Origin: CAZFER01 sp964517495
GTDB lineage: Bacteria; Hinthialibacterota; Hinthialibacteria; Hinthialibacterales; Hinthialibacteraceae
Assembly (NCBI GenBank): GCA_964517495.1
Contig: CAZFER010000079.1
Coordinates: forward strand, 1 to 28,040
Reading direction: 5' to 3'
Length of the DNA stretch: 28,040 nucleotides
In this document: positions 1-7,012 of the stretch, piece by piece
Layout: every line of letters begins with the position of its first letter
How positions within the stretch are numbered: the first letter of the stretch is position 1
The notes under the pieces: model-generated
What the model saw: the letters and a program-made list of their open reading frames with translations, nothing else
Databases searched by the model: none
Told to the model about the DNA's origin: nothing
Position numbers and translations under genes: made by a program

Positions 1-325
1 ATTTCCGTGCTATTTCTAAGGCTGGATCACCAAAACAATGGTCAACCGTACTTTCATTTTTTGCTCTGTGTCTTGCTAATGATAAGACTTTTTGCTTTGA
101 ATATTCTCTATTTATGGTTATATTTTGTGGTGATGGTGTATGACTTGTTTGATCAAGAATAACGTCTTCAGGTGGATTTTTGAAATAATCCAAAAGTTCA
201 TTTATTTCCTCATTGGTTAGCCATCCATTACGAGTAGGTTCCCTCTTTTTGTATTGATATGGAGGCAATCCCGCTTCTTTAAGTATTTCATTTAAATCAT
301 CTTGGGTCAAATGTTCGTTTTTCAT
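1..325 (-). CDS. Hypothetical protein, partial (3' end outside window)
   Basis: An open frame runs from an ATG at 325 leftwards off the window edge, giving at least 108 residues without a stop. The protein begins MKNEHLTQDDLNEIL and is hydrophilic, with many Asn, Glu and Lys. It contains GWLTNEEINELLDYF near residue 35 and ends in the window at FGDPALEIARK. There is no signal peptide, membrane segment or domain I recognise. Codon use is AT-rich (AAA, GAA, AAT, TTA dominate), unlike the neighbouring rnhB and ilv genes, which fits a recently acquired accessory gene. No clear Shine-Dalgarno sequence precedes the ATG. It could be a small accessory or toxin-antitoxin-associated protein, but nothing seen proves that. 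Confidence 0.6.
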   Translation of the reverse strand, partial: MKNEHLTQDDLNEILKEAGLPPYQYKKREPTRNGWLTNEEINELLDYFKNPPEDVILDQTSHTPSPQNITINREYSKQKVLSLARHRAKNESTVDHCFGDPALEIARK

Positions 326-471
326 TGTTTCGCATCAGCCTGAATAGGTTTACAAAATCAATGTTGGATTTGTTTAATATTGATTACCATCAAGGAATTT
401 ATATTACACGAAAATACTTACTCAAGCAAGATAATATTTGGGATATTTTATAAAATAAATAGACCTCGATA

Positions 472-520
472 GAATCACACATTCCCCTCCCAGGTTTGGG
501 AGGGGCTGGGGTGGGGTTGA
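472..520 (-). repeat. Dispersed G/C-rich hairpin repeat, copy C (short)
   Basis: Read on the minus strand, this matches the central part of the repeats at 9285-9382 and 12694-12791. It has TCAACCC, a C-rich block, then the hairpin CCCCTCCC...GGGAGGGG followed by AATG. It lacks the left half (TAGGAGGGGGTTAAAGG) seen in the other two copies. The inverted arms CCCTCCCA and TGGGAGGG could form a strong hairpin. There is no coding content and no run of U after the hairpin, so it is a repeat rather than a canonical terminator. Confidence 0.7.
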
Positions 521-560
521 AAGATTCGCGTACATTATTTTGTGCAAAGATCAGCTCAAT

Positions 561-576
561 CCTGGCACGTGCCAGG
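561..576. repeat. Perfect 16-bp palindrome
   Basis: CCTGGCACGTGCCAGG is its own reverse complement over all 16 bases. It lies in a non-coding stretch between repeat copy C and the 3' end of rnhB. It could be a protein-binding operator or part of a hairpin; nothing else in the window repeats it, so its role is unknown. Confidence 0.5.
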
Positions 577-691
577 CGGGGATTGATTTTAAACGTGAAA
601 AATCTCCCCCTCAAACCATATACAACACCTGATATGGCAAAGCATCTCTCTGCCTATTGATAAGGTAATGCTGAGAGCACATATTCAAGTT

Positions 692-1894
692 TCAAAACTC
701 CTCCTCAACCCGAAAGGCATCCTCAATATATTCAAGTTTCATCGGTTTATTCTTCGGAGCAATAATGGAAGCAATATCATAGCGGATATCCCAATCATTC
801 AACAGATCACGTTTGTAAAGATATTCATTCGCGGTAGCGATGAGAGCCTGGCGTTTATTCCTGCCGATGGCTTCATAGGGGTGGCCGTACTTTTCTGACG
901 AGCGTGACTTGACCTCGACAAAGGCAATCAGCGAACCTTTGTTGACGATTAAATCAATCTCACCCTTGCTGCCTTTAAAGTTTCTCTCCCATAGTTCATA
1001 CCCACGGGCGTTTAAATAGCCGATAACATGGGATTCCCACTCTTTGCCTTTATCGCGGGTGGCGGGTTGGTTATGGCGCTCTTTTTGATTTAAAAAAGCC
1101 GAATGATACTGGAGCCGTTGCTCAAGATAATAAAGTTCGGTCGTTGATAACCCTGCTGCTTGGATCGTCTTTAGCATGGCATCCATTTTTTCAGGGGTGT
1201 CACAAACCGCAATTTTTTTCAGCAGTGATGAAAATATGGGGCTTCTCTCATCAACTAAAACGGCCTCAGAAATACCCGCATAGGTACATCGATGCAAATC
1301 ACATGAACCAAATAATTCCAACGCCACTCGGTGATATCTGGTAGGATACCCCTTATGCTGATCAAATCCATAATGGCTATAGCGTTGATGCAGGGCAATC
1401 ATAATCCGATCCCGAACCACCTTGGCTATAATGGAAGCCGCCCCAATACTGACCGAGGTTTGATCCCCACGAATGATCGCCTCACCCTGTAAGTCAATCT
1501 CAGGATAATCCCGTCCATCAACAAGAACATAATCAGGCACAGGTTTCAATTTTTCCACCGCCCGCTTCATGGCTAACAAGGAAGCCTGACGTATATTCAG
1601 TTTTTCAATTTCTCGTGCCGAGGCCTGGCCGACCGCATAGGCCAGAGTAAGTTGGGTAAGGCGATGATAAAATTGCAAGCGCTGCGCTTCGTTCAACGCT
1701 TTCGAATCACGAATACCGGCTAACACATGAGCATCAATGGGCGATGGCAAAATCACCGCCGCGGCCACCACGGGACCAGCCAGCGGTCCCCGCCCCGCTT
1801 CATCCACACCGGCAATCAAATCGAAACCATTTTGGCGAATGGCGTCTTCCCTCAAAAAGGTCAATTCCTCCATGGGTTTAGAACGCTGTTTCAT
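692..1894 (-). CDS. rnhB: Ribonuclease HII fused to YraN-type nuclease domain
   Basis: The N-terminal part (about residues 24-215) is RNase HII, which cuts the RNA strand of RNA-DNA hybrids and starts removal of ribonucleotides from DNA. It shows GVDEAGRG (D31, E32), VDG (D126), the AASIIAK block and VRD (D162), the expected four acidic metal ligands. After a linker of about 65 residues, the C-terminal part (about 283-385) is a UPF0102/YraN domain with GEIDLI (D314) and FVEVKSR (E327, K329), the PD-(D/E)xK nuclease pattern. RNase HII alone is normally about 200-230 residues and YraN about 120, so this 400-residue protein is a true fusion in one frame. The start could also be the in-frame ATG seven codons later; neither has a good ribosome binding site. 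The gene follows the ilv operon beyond its terminator. Confidence 0.93.
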   Translation of the reverse strand: MKQRSKPMEELTFLREDAIRQNGFDLIAGVDEAGRGPLAGPVVAAAVILPSPIDAHVLAGIRDSKALNEAQRLQFYHRLTQLTLAYAVGQASAREIEKLNIRQASLLAMKRAVEKLKPVPDYVLVDGRDYPEIDLQGEAIIRGDQTSVSIGAASIIAKVVRDRIMIALHQRYSHYGFDQHKGYPTRYHRVALELFGSCDLHRCTYAGISEAVLVDERSPIFSSLLKKIAVCDTPEKMDAMLKTIQAAGLSTTELYYLEQRLQYHSAFLNQKERHNQPATRDKGKEWESHVIGYLNARGYELWERNFKGSKGEIDLIVNKGSLIAFVEVKSRSSEKYGHPYEAIGRNKRQALIATANEYLYKRDLLNDWDIRYDIASIIAPKNKPMKLEYIEDAFRVEEEF

Positions 1895-1933
1895 TGATGT
1901 ATATGCTCAATTCAATATTAATACAATAATAAC

Positions 1934-1963
1934 AAAAAAGGGGTGCATTGCATACACCCCTTT
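1934..1963 (-). terminator. Intrinsic terminator after ilvC
   Basis: On the minus strand, 38 bases after the ilvC stop, AAAGGGGTG and CACCCCTTT form a 9-bp stem with a 9-nt loop, followed by more T for a run of six. It separates the ilv operon from rnhB. Confidence 0.85.
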
Positions 1964-2000
1964 GGCTGGGAAAAATGATGATCAGGTTAATAAAGCAAGC

Positions 2001-2993
2001 CTATTTCTTTTTCATCCACGACATTAATCCACGAAGGTTCTTGCCGACTTCTTCCACTTCATGTTTTTGGTCATGGTTGCGTAATGCATTGAAAACAGGG
2101 CGGTTAGCCATGTTTTCCAAAATCCACTCACGCGCAAATTCACCGCTGCGGATCTCATCGAGAATCAATTCCATCTCTTCCCGGGTTTCTTCAGTAATGA
2201 TTCGCGATCCGCGGCTTAAATCGCCATATTCGGCGGTATCCGAAATGCTGTAGCGCATCCCGGAAATTCCGTTTTCATAAATCAAGTCAACAATCAGTTT
2301 CAGTTCATGAACACACTCAAAGTAGGCCATTTCCGGTTGATAACCGGCATCAACCAAGGTTTCAAATCCAGCTTTGATTAAAGCGGTTAATCCACCGCAA
2401 AGGACCACTTGTTCACCAAACAAATCGGTTTCGGTCTCTTCCGCAAAAGATGTTTCAATCACGCCCGCACGGGTGGCACCAAGCCCACAGGCATAGGCGA
2501 GCGCCAGATCCTTGGCATTGCCGGATTCATCCTTATGCACGGCGATCAACGAAGGAACGCCAGCACCTTCCTCATACACCCGGCGAACCAGATGCCCTGG
2601 CCCTTTGGGTGCACACATAATAACATCCACCCCGGGAGGAGGAATGATTTGGCCAAAATGAATATTAAACCCATGCGCAAACAAAAGCGCCTTTCCCTTT
2701 TCAAGCTGAGCCTCGATTTCTTCCTTATATACTTTGGGCTGGTACTGATCAGGAACAGTGATCGTAATAATATCGCCCTTCTTGGCCGCTTCAGCCGCGC
2801 TAAGAACCTCAAATCCATCCTTTTTAGCCAGATCATAATTGGGGCCGGGAACCTCGGCCACCACCACATTGATCCCGCTGTCACGCAAATTTTGAGAATG
2901 GGCATGTCCCTGGCTGCCATAACCGATGATGGCAACGGTTTTGCCCTTCAACAATCCCAAATCTGCATCCTTGTCATAATACATTTTTACCAT
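2001..2993 (-). CDS. ilvC: Ketol-acid reductoisomerase, class I
   Basis: This enzyme rearranges and reduces acetolactate or acetohydroxybutyrate, the second step of valine and isoleucine synthesis. The 330 residues match class I enzymes. The Rossmann motif GYGSQGHA is at 24-31, with active-site H107, metal ligands D190 and E194 in TDLFGEQ, E226 and E230 in the FECVHEL block, and S251. The ATG at 2993 is preceded by AAGGAG at a 7-nt gap. It is the last gene of the ilvB-ilvH-ilvC operon, 51 nt after ilvH. The cofactor loop after strand beta-2 reads VVVAEVPGPNY (residues 43-53): the usual Arg and Ser residues that hold the NADP phosphate are absent and an acidic E47 sits at the strand end. This suggests altered cofactor preference, perhaps NADH; that part is inference. 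Confidence 0.97.
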   Translation of the reverse strand: MVKMYYDKDADLGLLKGKTVAIIGYGSQGHAHSQNLRDSGINVVVAEVPGPNYDLAKKDGFEVLSAAEAAKKGDIITITVPDQYQPKVYKEEIEAQLEKGKALLFAHGFNIHFGQIIPPPGVDVIMCAPKGPGHLVRRVYEEGAGVPSLIAVHKDESGNAKDLALAYACGLGATRAGVIETSFAEETETDLFGEQVVLCGGLTALIKAGFETLVDAGYQPEMAYFECVHELKLIVDLIYENGISGMRYSISDTAEYGDLSRGSRIITEETREEMELILDEIRSGEFAREWILENMANRPVFNALRNHDQKHEVEEVGKNLRGLMSWMKKK

Positions 2994-3044
2994 AGTTACT
3001 CTCCTTTATGAGCATTGAATATACACATGTATGTTGGGCCACAA

Positions 3045-3566
3045 TCAGGTCAAAGCCGGGGCAGCGAGTTCAACGTTCACTCGGCCACGTGCCATGGCCA
3101 CACGACCACCTCGGGCCGCTTCAATAATACCGTAAGGTTCAAGAAGTCTTAAGAGCGCCTTGATCTTGCCCTCTTCACCAGTCGCTTCCACCACCAGGGT
3201 TTCCAAGCCAACGTCCGCCACCTTCGCCCTGAAAATATTGGCGATTTCCATTATTTCCCCACGCTCCTGCGGGGTGGCGTTGACTTTACATAAAAGCAAT
3301 TCTCGTGAAACAATATCACGGTCTTCGACTGAAAAATCCTTGCATTCGTGAACATCAACCAACTTGTTTAACTGCTTTCGCACCTGATCCAGAATCTTGT
3401 CATCACCAGGCACAACAATGGTCATACGGGATACTTGAGGATTTTCTGTTTCTGCGACCGATAAACTTTCGATATTAAATCCTCGGGCGGAAAACAATCC
3501 GGCCACACGAGCCAACACTCCCGAGCGGTTTTCCACCAACACATAAAAGATATGCCGACGTATCAT
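3045..3566 (-). CDS. ilvH: Acetolactate synthase small (regulatory) subunit
   Basis: The regulatory subunit of acetohydroxyacid synthase stimulates IlvB and confers feedback control by valine. An N-terminal ACT domain (about residues 3-80) has the pattern VENRSGVLARVAGLFSARGF with the following NIESLSV. A C-terminal domain (about 85-160) contains LLCKVNA and the VEATGEEGKI helix start. The length of 173 residues matches the long IlvH type rather than the short single-domain IlvN type. AGGAGG lies 9 nt upstream of the ATG, and only 16 nt separate it from the ilvB stop, so the two are translated from one message and act as one holoenzyme. Confidence 0.95.
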   Translation of the reverse strand: MIRRHIFYVLVENRSGVLARVAGLFSARGFNIESLSVAETENPQVSRMTIVVPGDDKILDQVRKQLNKLVDVHECKDFSVEDRDIVSRELLLCKVNATPQERGEIMEIANIFRAKVADVGLETLVVEATGEEGKIKALLRLLEPYGIIEAARGGRVAMARGRVNVELAAPALT

Positions 3567-3582
3567 GATTTGTGCCCTCCTA

Positions 3583-5388
3583 TTAGGCCATACCTTCGAT
3601 CATTTGACTCAGGGATGCTCCTGCGGGAACCATTGGATAAACGTTTTCCTCTCGCGCAACCCACACATCCAAAATGGCGAGACCCTCTACGCTTAAGCAT
3701 TCCTTTATCGCGTCTTCCAGTTCATCACGCTTGATAACTTTTTTGCCCCAACATCCATAGGCTTCTGCCAATTTTTCAAAATTGGGGAGATAATCCATAT
3801 TCATCCAATCACCTGGAGAGGTTGAGGATGGATCAACACCCGGTTTGGGACGTGTCATTTCAGTCGCCGAATAATTCTTACCATAGAATAAATCCTGCCA
3901 CTGACGCACCATACCCAACCAGCCATTATTCATGATAATGATTTTGACTGGAAGATCATAATAAACCGCAGTGGCCAATTCCTGAATGTTCATTTGGATC
4001 GAGGCATCACCGGCTATATCGATCACCTGACGGCCGGAAAAAGGCCATTGAGCACCAATTGCGGCGGGAAATCCATAACCCATGGTCCCCAATCCACCTG
4101 AAGTTAACCATGTTCTTGGTCGAGTAAAGGTGTAATATTGTGCAGCCCACATCTGATGCTGGCCCACCTCACTGGCGATTATGGCATCTTCATCAGAATG
4201 TTTATTTATCATTTCGATCAAATATTGTGGCTTGATCAAGTCAGAGTTATCATCCTTATCATATTGAAGGGGATGCTTTTTCTTTAATTCATCCAACTCC
4301 TTTAACCACTCATCGGTCTTACAACGATCGGTCATGGGATTCAGCATCTGCAAGATTTCTTTGACATCCCCCACCAAATCCACATCCACCACCACATTTT
4401 TACTGATTGATGAAGGATCAATATCCATATGTACAATTTTGGCATTGGGGGCGAATTCTTCCAGTTTTCCTGTCACCCGGTCATCAAAACGCGATCCAAT
4501 CGCAATCAATACATCACACATTTGAACCGCTTTATTGGCATAAACCGTCCCATGCATGCCCAACATCAATAACGAGAGGGGATGCGTTTCAGGAAAAGCC
4601 CCCAATCCCATCAAGGTTGTGGTCACGGGGATGTTGGTTCGAGTGGCAAACAAAAACAAATCATCAGCGGCATTGGAATTGATCACACCACCCCCGGCAT
4701 AAATTAAGGGTCGTTCGCATGACTTGATCAAGTCCCACGCCTCTTTGACACTCTCTCCCTCTGGCCGAGTTTCAATATGATAACCCGGTAAATAAGGCTC
4801 ATCCGGATACGAATAATTTTCCAAGGTTTGTTTTTGAATATCTTTTGGGATATCAATCACCACTGGCCCTTGCCGGCCAGTACGGGCAATGTGGAACGAA
4901 TTTTTCATCAGGATGCCAAGCTCACCGATCGACTTGACTAAATAGTTATGCTTGGTAACCGGCCGGGTGATTCCAACCACATCGGCTTCCTGGAAAGCGT
5001 CATTCCCGATCAAATGAGACGGGACCTGGCCAGAAATAACCACCACTGGAGTCGAATCCATCATGGCATCCGCCAAGCCCGTGACCGTATTTGTCGCCCC
5101 CGGACCGGATGTCACCAGGCAGCACCCCACCTTTCCAGTCGCACGCGCATATCCTTCCGCCATATGGATGGCGCCCTGCTCATGACGGGTCAGGATAAAC
5201 TCGAACTTATCGGATTGATTAATCAGATCAAACACATCGATAATCGCCCCCCCCGGATAACCAAAGACCACTTCCACTCCTTCACGTTCAAGAGCGTCGA
5301 TGACGATCTCCGCACCGCGCTTGCTTGTTGTCTTGGGTGCAGTTTGTTTCTTTTTCGTTGGCTTACTTGATTTGGATCGGTTCGCCAT
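3583..5388 (-). CDS. ilvB: Acetolactate synthase large (catalytic) subunit
   Basis: This ThDP- and FAD-dependent enzyme condenses pyruvate with pyruvate or 2-oxobutyrate, the first shared step of valine, leucine and isoleucine synthesis. GYPGGAIIDVF (43-53), the catalytic Glu in RHEQGA (E70), the central FAD domain (IGSRFDDRVTG) and the ThDP site GDAS...NN are all present, as is MVRQWQ. I chose the ATG at 5388 (601 residues), because AAGGAGGA lies 7 nt before it; an ATG 21 nt upstream would put this site inside the gene. Residues 2-24 form a Lys/Ser/Thr-rich tail before the first domain. After KNYS there is an insertion of about 20 residues (TEMTRPKPG... to MDYLP) not usual in the family. Expression is very likely controlled by the leader and attenuator upstream. 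Confidence 0.96.
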   Translation of the reverse strand: MANRSKSSKPTKKKQTAPKTTSKRGAEIVIDALEREGVEVVFGYPGGAIIDVFDLINQSDKFEFILTRHEQGAIHMAEGYARATGKVGCCLVTSGPGATNTVTGLADAMMDSTPVVVISGQVPSHLIGNDAFQEADVVGITRPVTKHNYLVKSIGELGILMKNSFHIARTGRQGPVVIDIPKDIQKQTLENYSYPDEPYLPGYHIETRPEGESVKEAWDLIKSCERPLIYAGGGVINSNAADDLFLFATRTNIPVTTTLMGLGAFPETHPLSLLMLGMHGTVYANKAVQMCDVLIAIGSRFDDRVTGKLEEFAPNAKIVHMDIDPSSISKNVVVDVDLVGDVKEILQMLNPMTDRCKTDEWLKELDELKKKHPLQYDKDDNSDLIKPQYLIEMINKHSDEDAIIASEVGQHQMWAAQYYTFTRPRTWLTSGGLGTMGYGFPAAIGAQWPFSGRQVIDIAGDASIQMNIQELATAVYYDLPVKIIIMNNGWLGMVRQWQDLFYGKNYSATEMTRPKPGVDPSSTSPGDWMNMDYLPNFEKLAEAYGCWGKKVIKRDELEDAIKECLSVEGLAILDVWVAREENVYPMVPAGASLSQMIEGMA

Positions 5389-5475
5389 TTTTTGTCCTCC
5401 TTCTTGCATGAATACATGCTGTGTTTTGGGTTTTGAATCGAACCACTCTTGCAGGGGAATGAAGAAACACTCAAT

Positions 5476-5512
5476 AAAAAAGCCGTGAGCGTTTCTTCCT
5501 GCCCACGGCTTT
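5476..5512 (-). terminator. Attenuator terminator before ilvB
   Basis: On the minus strand, AAAGCCGTG (5504-5512) pairs with CACGGCTTT (5479-5487) to give a 9-bp stem with a loop of about 16 nt, followed by a run of T. It lies between the leader peptide stop and the ilvB ribosome binding site, so it can stop transcription before the operon. Confidence 0.92.
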
Positions 5513-5604
5513 GAGGAGTTCTAATAATGAGCGTTATCCGCCTCTCCCCAAAGCAGTGGGCGTACGTACAACAACGACGACGACGCTAATAAGAAGCTCT
5601 GGGG
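5501..5604 (-). promoter_or_regulatory. Ilv attenuator RNA: protector and antiterminator stems
   Basis: All parts of a classical attenuator can be paired by eye. Segment 1, CCCCAGAGC (5596-5604), pairs with segment 2, GCTTTGGGG (5546-5554), with one G-U pair. An overlapping stretch, GCCCACTGCTTT (5550-5561), pairs with segment 3, AAAGCCGTGGGC (5501-5512), in 11 of 12 positions. Segment 3 is also the left arm of the terminator. A ribosome stalled on the Val codons (5567-5584) would cover segment 1 and free segment 2 to pair with segment 3, so ilvBHC is transcribed. A ribosome that finishes the leader would cover segment 2 and allow termination. The mechanism is established for enteric ivbL and ilvGMEDA leaders; its operation here is inferred. 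Confidence 0.88.
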
Positions 5605-5623
5605 AATTAAGAATACGGCTCAT
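5534..5623 (-). CDS. Ilv operon leader peptide (29 aa)
   Basis: A 30-codon frame begins with ATG at 5623 and ends in TAA. It encodes MSRILNSPELLIS followed by six valines in a row (codons 14-19, GTC x3, GTT x2, GTA) and then RTPTALGRGG. The Leu-Leu-Ile and Val6 codons act as sensors of charged branched-chain tRNAs. The enteric ivbL peptide is similar in kind, with Val runs followed by an NAP-like end. It lies 43 nt after the -10 box, and its 3' codons overlap the RNA segment that forms the antiterminator. AAAGGA lies about 17 nt before the ATG, farther than usual, so translation initiation may be weak. Confidence 0.88.
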   Translation of the reverse strand: MSRILNSPELLISVVVVVVRTPTALGRGG

Positions 5624-5665
5624 GGTTTGTTATTGATATTTCCTTTGTTCATTTTTGTAAAAAGA

Positions 5666-5694
5666 ATCGTATCCACAATTTAAACAATCGTCAA
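5666..5694 (-). promoter_or_regulatory. Sigma70-type promoter of ilv leader-ilvBHC
   Basis: On the minus strand, TTGACG (5689-5694) and TACGAT (5666-5671) are separated by exactly 17 nt. Transcription would start near 5659, about 35 nt before the leader ATG. It faces away from folM, so 5700-5864 serves both directions. Confidence 0.75.
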
Positions 5695-5864
5695 GTGGAT
5701 AAAAAGTGTTTTTTATATAATCGGCTTAATTCATTTAAAATTGAGACAATAGCAAGCAATATGATACGGTATCCCCACATGCAAATCAAGGTATCCATTG
5801 CTTCTCGGTTTATAACGAAAACTCGCTATAATCAATCAGAAAACCCATTATCAGGTTAAGCAAG

Positions 5865-6593
5865 ATGCCAAATTCCGATCAGGAAAAAACCGCCATTGTC
5901 ACGGGAGGCGCCCAACGTATTGGACGCGCCATCGCCATTCACCTGGCAACACACGGTTACAATATTATTCTCCATTACAACTCATCCCAAAGCAAAGCGG
6001 AATCAGTCGCAAATGAAATCCGGGATCATCACGTGGGCTGTTCCATTTATCAATGCGATTTTAACAGCCTCAAGCAAGTGTGCTCCTTTATACAAGATAT
6101 ATATCATCTCTTTCCCAATTGCTGCCTGCTTGTCAACAATGCTTCAATCTTTGAGCGATCCCGTTTAATGGATACTGACATGGAATTCTTCGACCGCCAT
6201 TTCAATATCAATTTCAAGTCGCCCTTTTTTTTGAGCCGTGATTTTGCCCGTCATTGTTCCAAAGGTCAGATTATTAATCTGATCGATACCAAGGCTTCAA
6301 GAATCCTGATTGAATATTTTGCCTATACATTATCCAAAAAAGCACTATTTGAATTCACCCGTATGGCGGCGAAGGAACTGGCACCCTTCATTCGCGTTAA
6401 TGGCATATGCCCCGGTTATATCCTCCCCCCCTCAGGCGAGGATCATGATGATTCCCTGTTTCAAGAACACCGTATTCCTCTTCAACGCATGGGAGGAACA
6501 GAAAGCATTGTATCCGCTCTTACGTTCTTATTGGATAATGATTTTATTACTGGAGAAACTATCTTTGTGGATGGCGGCGAACAACTTAAATAA
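5865..6593 (+). CDS. folM: SDR-family pteridine reductase, FolM/PTR1-like
   Basis: This short-chain dehydrogenase is predicted to reduce dihydromonapterin or dihydrofolate with NADPH. Residues 13-20 have TGGAQRIG, the TGxxxRxG form typical of pteridine reductases; LVNNAS is at 89-94. The active site is D141, Y154, K158. Ordinary SDRs carry Ser in the first position, whereas PTR1 (D181, Y194, K198) and E. coli FolM carry Asp with the same 13-residue spacing to Tyr. The C-terminus reads ITGETIFVDGGEQL, as in SDRs. The length of 242 residues matches E. coli FolM (240). FolX-like folX follows after 10 nt, which strongly supports the pterin role. A TATAAT at 5827-5832 may be the -10 box, but no good -35 is seen. 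A generic 3-oxoacyl reductase is less likely because of the Asp. Confidence 0.82.
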   Translation: MPNSDQEKTAIVTGGAQRIGRAIAIHLATHGYNIILHYNSSQSKAESVANEIRDHHVGCSIYQCDFNSLKQVCSFIQDIYHLFPNCCLLVNNASIFERSRLMDTDMEFFDRHFNINFKSPFFLSRDFARHCSKGQIINLIDTKASRILIEYFAYTLSKKALFEFTRMAAKELAPFIRVNGICPGYILPPSGEDHDDSLFQEHRIPLQRMGGTESIVSALTFLLDNDFITGETIFVDGGEQLK

Positions 6594-6603
6594 GGGATTA
6601 ACC

Positions 6604-6954
6604 ATGATTATCAAAATAAAAGATTTGGAAACATATGCCTTGATCGGAATCCACGATCATGAACGTTACAAAAAACAACGCCTTTTTTTGAATATAACTC
6701 TGGAATATGATGCTTCTCTTGCGGCTCAAACTGACGAGATTGAGCATGCGATTGATTATGAGAAGCTGGCCCATACGCTCATCAAAGAAATCGAATCCCA
6801 CGCTTACTATTTATTGGAATCCCTTACAGATCATTTAATCAAGATCATTATGAAAGATCAGCGAATCCAATCGGTTGAGTTGGAAATCGACAAACCCGAT
6901 GCAATCAAAAAAGCATCTTCGGTCTCAATATTTGAAAGGCGGGATAGACAATAA
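6604..6954 (+). CDS. folX: Dihydroneopterin triphosphate 2'-epimerase / FolB-family protein
   Basis: A 116-residue member of the dihydroneopterin aldolase fold. FolX epimerises dihydroneopterin triphosphate to the monapterin form; FolB cleaves dihydroneopterin for folate. By eye it follows E. coli FolX closely: IKIKDLETYALIGIHDHE versus the FolX N-terminus IRIKNLRLRTFIGIKEEE, then QR...NIT, LLESLT, and VELEIDKPDAI...SVS near the C-terminus. The ATG at 6604 has AAGGGA 6 nt upstream; a longer open frame starting at 6310 overlaps folM and is not used. With the FolM-type reductase directly upstream, the pair points to tetrahydromonapterin synthesis rather than folate. FolB activity cannot be excluded. 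A strong terminator begins at its stop codon. Confidence 0.8.
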   Translation: MIIKIKDLETYALIGIHDHERYKKQRLFLNITLEYDASLAAQTDEIEHAIDYEKLAHTLIKEIESHAYYLLESLTDHLIKIIMKDQRIQSVELEIDKPDAIKKASSVSIFERRDRQ

Positions 6955-6985
6955 AAAAGGCGGGATGTGGAGATCCCGCCTTTTT
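6954..6985 (+). terminator. Strong terminator after folX, possibly bidirectional
   Basis: AAAAAGGCGGGAT (6954-6966) and ATCCCGCCTTTTT (6973-6985) form a 13-bp perfect stem with a 6-nt loop. Its A and T runs are symmetrical, so it can end both the folM-folX transcript and the convergent minus-strand transcript that ends at 7013. Confidence 0.93.
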
Positions 6986-7012
6986 CTTTCAAACTACGTG
7001 TAGTTTTCTGTT

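Larger units (their letters stand above)
326..691. other. Intergenic region with repeat and palindrome
   Basis: This stretch lies between a partial unknown gene and the 3' end of rnhB; both are on the minus strand. It holds one copy of the G/C-rich dispersed repeat (472-520) and a perfect 16-bp palindrome (561-576). The rest is AT-rich with no convincing gene. A 71-codon frame on the minus strand (399-614) reads straight through both repeats and is most likely chance. Confidence 0.6.

Noticed and set aside
399..614. 71-codon open frame on the minus strand
   Set aside because: It runs through repeat copy C and the 16-bp palindrome, has no ribosome binding site and no recognisable motif.
2409..3011. 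200-codon open frame antisense to ilvC
   Set aside because: It mirrors codon structure of ilvC and has no independent support; shadow frames of this length are common opposite conserved genes.
5389..5409. Earlier ATG for ilvB (seven codons upstream)
   Set aside because: The strong AAGGAGGA site lies inside this extension and is correctly placed for the ATG at 5388.
6310..6603. N-terminal extension of folX in an overlapping frame of folM
   Set aside because: The FolB/FolX fold is complete from the ATG at 6604, which has its own binding site; the extension is the shadow of folM.
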